From Spirosoma telluris (GTDB lineage: Bacteria; Bacteroidota; Bacteroidia; Cytophagales; Spirosomataceae), in NCBI GenBank assembly GCA_003259005.1, contig QLII01000001.1, positions 7,927,001 to 7,991,000 on the forward strand: a stretch of DNA of 64,000 bases, given 5' to 3'. The notes below the pieces were generated by a model that saw nothing but the letters and a program-made list of their open reading frames with translations, searched no databases and was not told where the DNA came from. Positions 59,931 through 64,000 of the stretch are shown here, one piece after another. Positions within the stretch are counted from its first letter, which is position 1, and each line of letters begins with the position of its first letter. The translations under genes and the position numbers were made by a program.

Positions 59931-60490
59931 TTAGTTGTCAGTTGAGTTAGCAGGCAGAATGGGGGTCGGTTTATAGAACATCACCAGCGTACCGAGTCGC
60001 TTATTCGTGGACATCACCGGAGCGGAGAGTTCATAGGGAGTTTTGTTGTTGAAATAAATAGCCTGCTGTTGTAGCAGATAACCTGGAAAGCGATTCGCGA
60101 ATAGAATACCTTGGTTTTTCTTGTTTGTGGAGATAGTAACCACTCCTTTGGCATCAACCAGCAGCATTTCCTGCACGCCTTTGTCTTTGACCAGCGTATT
60201 GAAATACTCGTTGATTCCCCTGCTTTATTTTGTAATAGGGCGTTTCTGACTGCCCAGGCAAAGGTTTTCATCCCAAACGTAAGCTGTTGCTGGTTAACAA
60301 GTAACTGGTTGTTTTTTGCTGTTACATGCATTGTGTTGCGCTCATGCTGAAACTGGCTGGTTAATTGCCAATTCCGGAAAAGAAGATAACTGATGCCAAG
60401 CCCCAGCAAAATAATGATACCATAAAACACATGCTTTGGATTGACCTTGGAGGTAATTGTTTTCTGTTTCGCAGGATGTTCAGCCGTCAT
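59931..60490 (-). CDS. Membrane-anchored protein with periplasmic sensor-like domain
   Basis: Restored length is 186 residues: a single helix (HVFYGIIILLGLGISYLLF), a coiled segment (NNQLLVNQQQLTFGMKTF) and a small domain (LLVDAKGVVTISTNKKNQGILF) reminiscent of a sensor module. The frame breaks at CCCC 60217-60220; one added base gives AGGINEYFNTLVKDKG. Function is unknown. It lies directly upstream of the damaged MscS gene on the same strand. Confidence 0.55.
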
Positions 60491-60649
60491 TGTCGTAGAG
60501 GATTCGTTGAAAATTCAGTAGGGGCTCTAGGAGCCCACATAGCCATTTTATTGTAGGCTATTACTTTAATAAACAGCGAACTCCTTAGGCAGACCTTAAC
60601 GAGACCTTAGAATTTGATTAGAAGCCATTGTGGATTAACTCACGGTTGC

Positions 60650-61980
60650 TTACAAACCATACGTCGATAACTTCCTGTACAGGATTTGTATGCTTTTCTG
60701 CTCGTAGTCGGTGGCCAGCGTCTGATTGGCGTAGGTTCTCAATAGCTCAGCCTGCTGTCGGAGAATGGGTTTCCGATCATCGGAGCAGGTAGCCGCATCC
60801 ACTAGGGCCAGCGCCCGCAGCAACCGCCGAAATACAGCGTGATTGCCTTTTGCATTAATGCGGGGAAGGTCAAACGCCAGCCGGATGTAATCCTCGAAAT
60901 CGGTACTACGTACCAGCACGCGCAGGTGCTTCCCGTCGGAGCGCAACCGGGCCGGGAACTCACGTCGGGCCAGTCGTTCGCCTACGGCTCCGAGGTAATC
61001 AATCGCCATAATGGCGGTCGTTGTATCGTTAATGCCAGGCGATAAAGCTTTCAGGGTAATATCGACTAACTGCTGGATGCCGAATGCAACGTCCTGTTCA
61101 ACGTTTCGATGTCGCCCAATGCTCACATACTCCATCAGATCATTCGGCCAATCGGCTTCTTCAGGTTCAGGCCTTTCCATACCACTGCGCACACTGAAAA
61201 GCACAGAACCTTCGCCGATAAAGGCACCCATCTCTTTTTCAATTCGTAATACGACTCGGTGCCGGGTTGCCCAGCTCAGCAATCCGTCCGTATTGATTTG
61301 TTGGAGATAACCTGTTTTCCTGGCCTTAACGGGTCGCCAGCCCGTTTGTTCATCGGCGTAGTCCAGGGCGGCTTTCGCCTTCCCTGGGTCATCAATGGGT
61401 TCGCCAAACTGGTCGGGAAACAGCTCATCAATGGCTTTGTTGGTTTCGTGAAAAATATGTTGGACAATCGTACCCGTCTGTAGCGATTCGGCAATATGAT
61501 GAATAAAGAAAATCAGGGCCGCTACGCCCCTAGAGCCAGCAACAGACCCGCCAAAACCGCCGTAGATGGTACAAACTTCACCTCATCGGTGCCCCGGATG
61601 GTACCCAGCACAATCAGGCAGTACGAAAACACACCGACAAAATAACCCATAACGACCTGATTGACCCGGTCGCGCATGAAGTTGCGCAGCACTCGGGGCG
61701 AATACTGGCTGCTTACCTGCGAAATGGTCGCGAGGGTAAGCGAAAAGGCCAGTGCTGCCACAGTCAGCATGGAGCCAGAAATGGCCGATAACATGCCTCT
61801 GGCACCGTCGGCTCCCGACGCGAAGAGGAGCGGGAATTGTTTTTCGCCATGCCAACTGGTATGCGCATCAAACCCTACCAGGCCATAGGCTAGTCCAAAC
61901 GAAGCCAGAACCAGTAGACCCGGTACAAACCAGAGAGATTCCTGCAATTGTTGCCAATACTGGCGAAGGCGGATAGGCAT
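60650..61980 (-). CDS. DUF2254 membrane protein
   Basis: Restored length is 443 residues. Four N-terminal helices (LWFVPGLLVLASFGLAYGLVG; LTVAALAFSLTLATIS; VVMGYFVGVFSYCLIVLG; VLAGLLLALGG) precede a soluble domain (IAESLQTGTIVQHIF, DVAFGIQQLVDITLKALSPGINDTTTA). QYSPRVLRNFMRD and SPGINDTTTA are typical DUF2254 motifs. The frame breaks at CCCC 61527-61530. Function is unknown. Confidence 0.85.
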
Positions 61981-62004
61981 AAAGGCGGGCGATGCAACAA
62001 CTGG

Positions 62005-62589
62005 TTATCGGACAATGGGGCCTTTAGGCGAGTCGCGCTGGAGCACCTTGTTAATCGAATATACTACGCCATTGGTCGCTCTGACATCGGCCTGAATCAC
62101 GTCGGCAACGGTGCCCCGCCCATCTTCCACGGTAATGTCATTCCCCTGTTTATGGATAGTTAAAATCTGGCCCGTCAGGTTGGTTAGCGTCTGACCGTCT
62201 TTTAGTTGATCGGATGTTATCCGTCCCTTCACTACGTGGTAAGCAAGTAGGTTAATGAGTCGGTTTTTACTCGAAGGCAGCAAGAGTTCGGACAAGGAGG
62301 GTTCCGACAGTGCCGAAAATGCCCCATTGTTCGGAGCAAATACTGTATAAGGGCCTTTGCCTGAAGCCTGCTCAGTTAAGCCCGATGCTTTCAGTAACTG
62401 AAGCAAGGTCGTATGGTCAGGCGACTGGGCCGCGCTGAGCGCCAGACTGGTGCCGGTTTTTACGCCACTTGCCTTTATGGTGGCATCGGGCATCGTGGCC
62501 GAAGGGGACGTTTGGGCCAGCAGCGAATGAGACAGGGATAGTAACAGGCCTCCGGTGAGACAAAAAATCAGTGAATAGGGTAGTTTCAT
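62005..62589 (-). CDS. Secreted fasciclin-domain protein
   Basis: From the ATG at 62589 the protein has 194 residues: a signal peptide (LSLSHSLLAQ) and one FAS1 domain with GPYTVFAPNNGAFSAL, LLAYHVVKG and DVRATNGVVYSINKVL. Fasciclin domains mediate adhesion in the envelope or matrix. Confidence 0.9.
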   Translation of the reverse strand: MKLPYSLIFCLTGGLLLSLSHSLLAQTSPSATMPDATIKASGVKTGTSLALSAAQSPDHTTLLQLLKASGLTEQASGKGPYTVFAPNNGAFSALSEPSLSELLLPSSKNRLINLLAYHVVKGRITSDQLKDGQTLTNLTGQILTIHKQGNDITVEDGRGTVADVIQADVRATNGVVYSINKVLQRDSPKGPIVR

Positions 62590-62670
62590 GATCAACCGTT
62601 TTTGTTAGGTTCAAAATGGGCTAACCAGACGGTCGGCAATCGATTAAACCTCAGGCAGGAATGATTGTTT

Positions 62671-64000
62671 TTAATTCCTGGCTACAATCACCCTATTCCC
62701 AACCACCCCCAATGCCCGATACAAATCCGTCAAGGCCAGGAACTGCGACTGCTTGGTGGTGATGAGGGCTAATTCGGCTTCCAGTACGCTCCGTTGGGCA
62801 GTGATCACTTCCAGGTAGGAGGCATACCCGCCCCGAAACAGATCGTTTGAGGTCGAAACGGCCTGTTCCAAAACGGCTACCTCCTGCGCCTGAAGCTCAG
62901 CCACCGAACGGTAATTCTCAACGCCCCGCAGTTGGGTCGACACTTCGCTGAAACCGGTCAGGATGGTCTGCTGATACCGATACAGGGACTCCCGGCTCTG
63001 GGCTACCGACTGCTGGTAGTTGGCTTTCACCGAACGTCGGTTCAGTATAGGGGCCGACAAACCACCCAGCAAACCCGCAGCAATGGAGGCCGGGTTGAAC
63101 AGCACCGCCGTTCGGAAGGCGTTCAGGCCCAGGTAAGCCGTCAGGTTCAGGCTGGGGAGAAATTCGGCGCGGGCTACCTCAATGTCCACATTGGCAGCCT
63201 GCAGCTCAAGTTCCACCTGCCGGATGTCGGGCCGACGAACCAGCATCTGCGCCGGGATGCCCGTCAGCACCTGTCCGGGAAGTTCGCGATCCTGAAGGGA
63301 TTTGCCCCGGGCAATGGGTTGTGGGTAGCGGCCCAGCAACCGATTCAACTGATTCTCGTTCTCGACAATCTGCTGCTGGACCTGACCCTGTCGGCTTCGG
63401 GTGTTAAGGAGTTGGGCGCTGAATTGCTGAACCGCTAGCTGGGTAACGCGGCCTGCTTCTTTCTGGATACGAACCAGTTCCAGCGCATTTTGTTGATAGT
63501 CGATGTTTTTCTGCAGGATTTCCAGTTCGCCATCCAGGGCCAGCAGGGCGTAGTAGTGTCGGGCAATTTCGGCCACCAGGGCTGTAATAACTGCATGACG
63601 GCCCTTTTCGGAGGCTAGTAGTCGTAAGTAAGCCGCTTTTTTTCGGTTGTGCAGTTTACCCCATATATCGACTTCCCACGTACTGCGGGCACCCAGGAAA
63701 TAGTCGGGGTGGGATTGGGCGTCAGCTGACTCCCCCGAATATTGTCCGATAAGTTAGTATCGTAATTACCCACCCCATTCATAGTATACTGACCATAACG
63801 ATCCACCCCTGCCGATGCCACCGCGTTGACCTGCGGGGCCAGAAAGCCCTGGCTGTAGGTAAAAGAAGCTCTGGCCATTTCGATCCGTTGGGTCGCGATT
63901 CGCAAATCCAGATTGCTCGATAGGGCGGTGTCAATGAGTTGCGTCAGCTGTGGGTCGGCAAAGAACGTCCGCCAGTTCTGGCTGGCAATCCCAACCGAAT
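62671..64000 (-). CDS. NodT-type outer-membrane efflux protein (partial, enters from window edge)
   Basis: At least 443 residues are visible; the 5' end lies beyond the window. Two OEP/TolC repeats are present (SSNLDLRIATQRIEMARASF; RHYYALLALDGELEILQ), with LVRRPDIRQVELELQAANVDI and LFRGGYASYLEVITAQRS typical of the RND-efflux outer channel. The frame breaks at GGGG 63706-63709; one added base restores PDYFLGARSTWEVDIWGKL. It is probably the outer channel of a drug or metal efflux pump. Confidence 0.88.

Noticed and set aside
1..64000. tRNA or rRNA genes
   Set aside because: No cloverleaf with a TψC-type GTTCRANNC arm or rRNA core sequence was recognised, although a dedicated scan could not be run.

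Overview
The window looks like part of the chromosome of a member of the Bacteroidota, most likely a Spirosoma/Hymenobacter-type Cytophagales bacterium. The signs are a SusC/SusD pair, a GldC gliding protein, the long Bacteroidota form of IspG, -7 promoter elements of the TAnnTTTG type, and few Shine-Dalgarno sequences. No tRNA or rRNA gene was seen. Important caveat: about thirty reading frames are broken by single missing bases, nearly always one G or C lost from a G/C run. Adding the base back restores conserved protein and gives a total length divisible by three in almost every case, including in the essential gene ispG. I treat these as sequence errors and annotate whole genes across them.

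Layout. 1-13 kb: a YD-repeat-like lipoprotein, gldC, a thioredoxin-like protein, a DUF4397 lipoprotein, a susD/susC pair split by an IS110-family element, and a second TonB-type receptor. 13-25 kb: housekeeping genes (MmcQ/YjbR, ispG, two tandem LpxL-like acyltransferases, a WbqC-like protein, clpC, a GMC oxidoreductase, a GDPD-like phosphodiesterase). 25-33 kb: a FabG-like reductase, a von Willebrand-type membrane protein, an IS630 element, a DUF6169-like gene, a PIF1-like helicase and an EamA transporter. 33.6-39.8 kb: an ethanolamine module made of a Tat-exported phospholipase C, an APC-type permease, eutB and eutC, followed by a TetR regulator.

41.2-54.3 kb holds the most striking system: a [NiFe]-hydrogenase island with small and large subunits of the actinobacterial/high-affinity type (group 1h or the related Bacteroidota lineage), a maturation protease, hypA, hypB, hypF, hypC, hypD and hypE, an NHL beta-propeller, a NiCoT/UreH-like nickel permease and several uncharacterised proteins. 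It is preceded by a promoter nested in palindromes. This suggests oxidation of H2, possibly at trace atmospheric levels, to feed respiration. 54.3-64 kb: a bifunctional nuclease, an IS3 remnant, and envelope and membrane proteins (UbiA-like, DUF305, DUF4136, AI-2E exporter family, a damaged MscS channel, DUF2254, fasciclin, and a NodT-type outer-membrane efflux protein cut by the window edge).

A second theme is intergenic DNA architecture. Many gene junctions, including those inside the hydrogenase and eut operons, are filled by long, often perfect hairpins built from short repeated words. The left arm often contains the stop codon of the upstream gene and the right arm ends at or near the next start codon. 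A separate family of hairpins rich in GATTCT/AGAATC words occurs at five places. One 27-bp repeat-like insertion lies in frame inside hypF.
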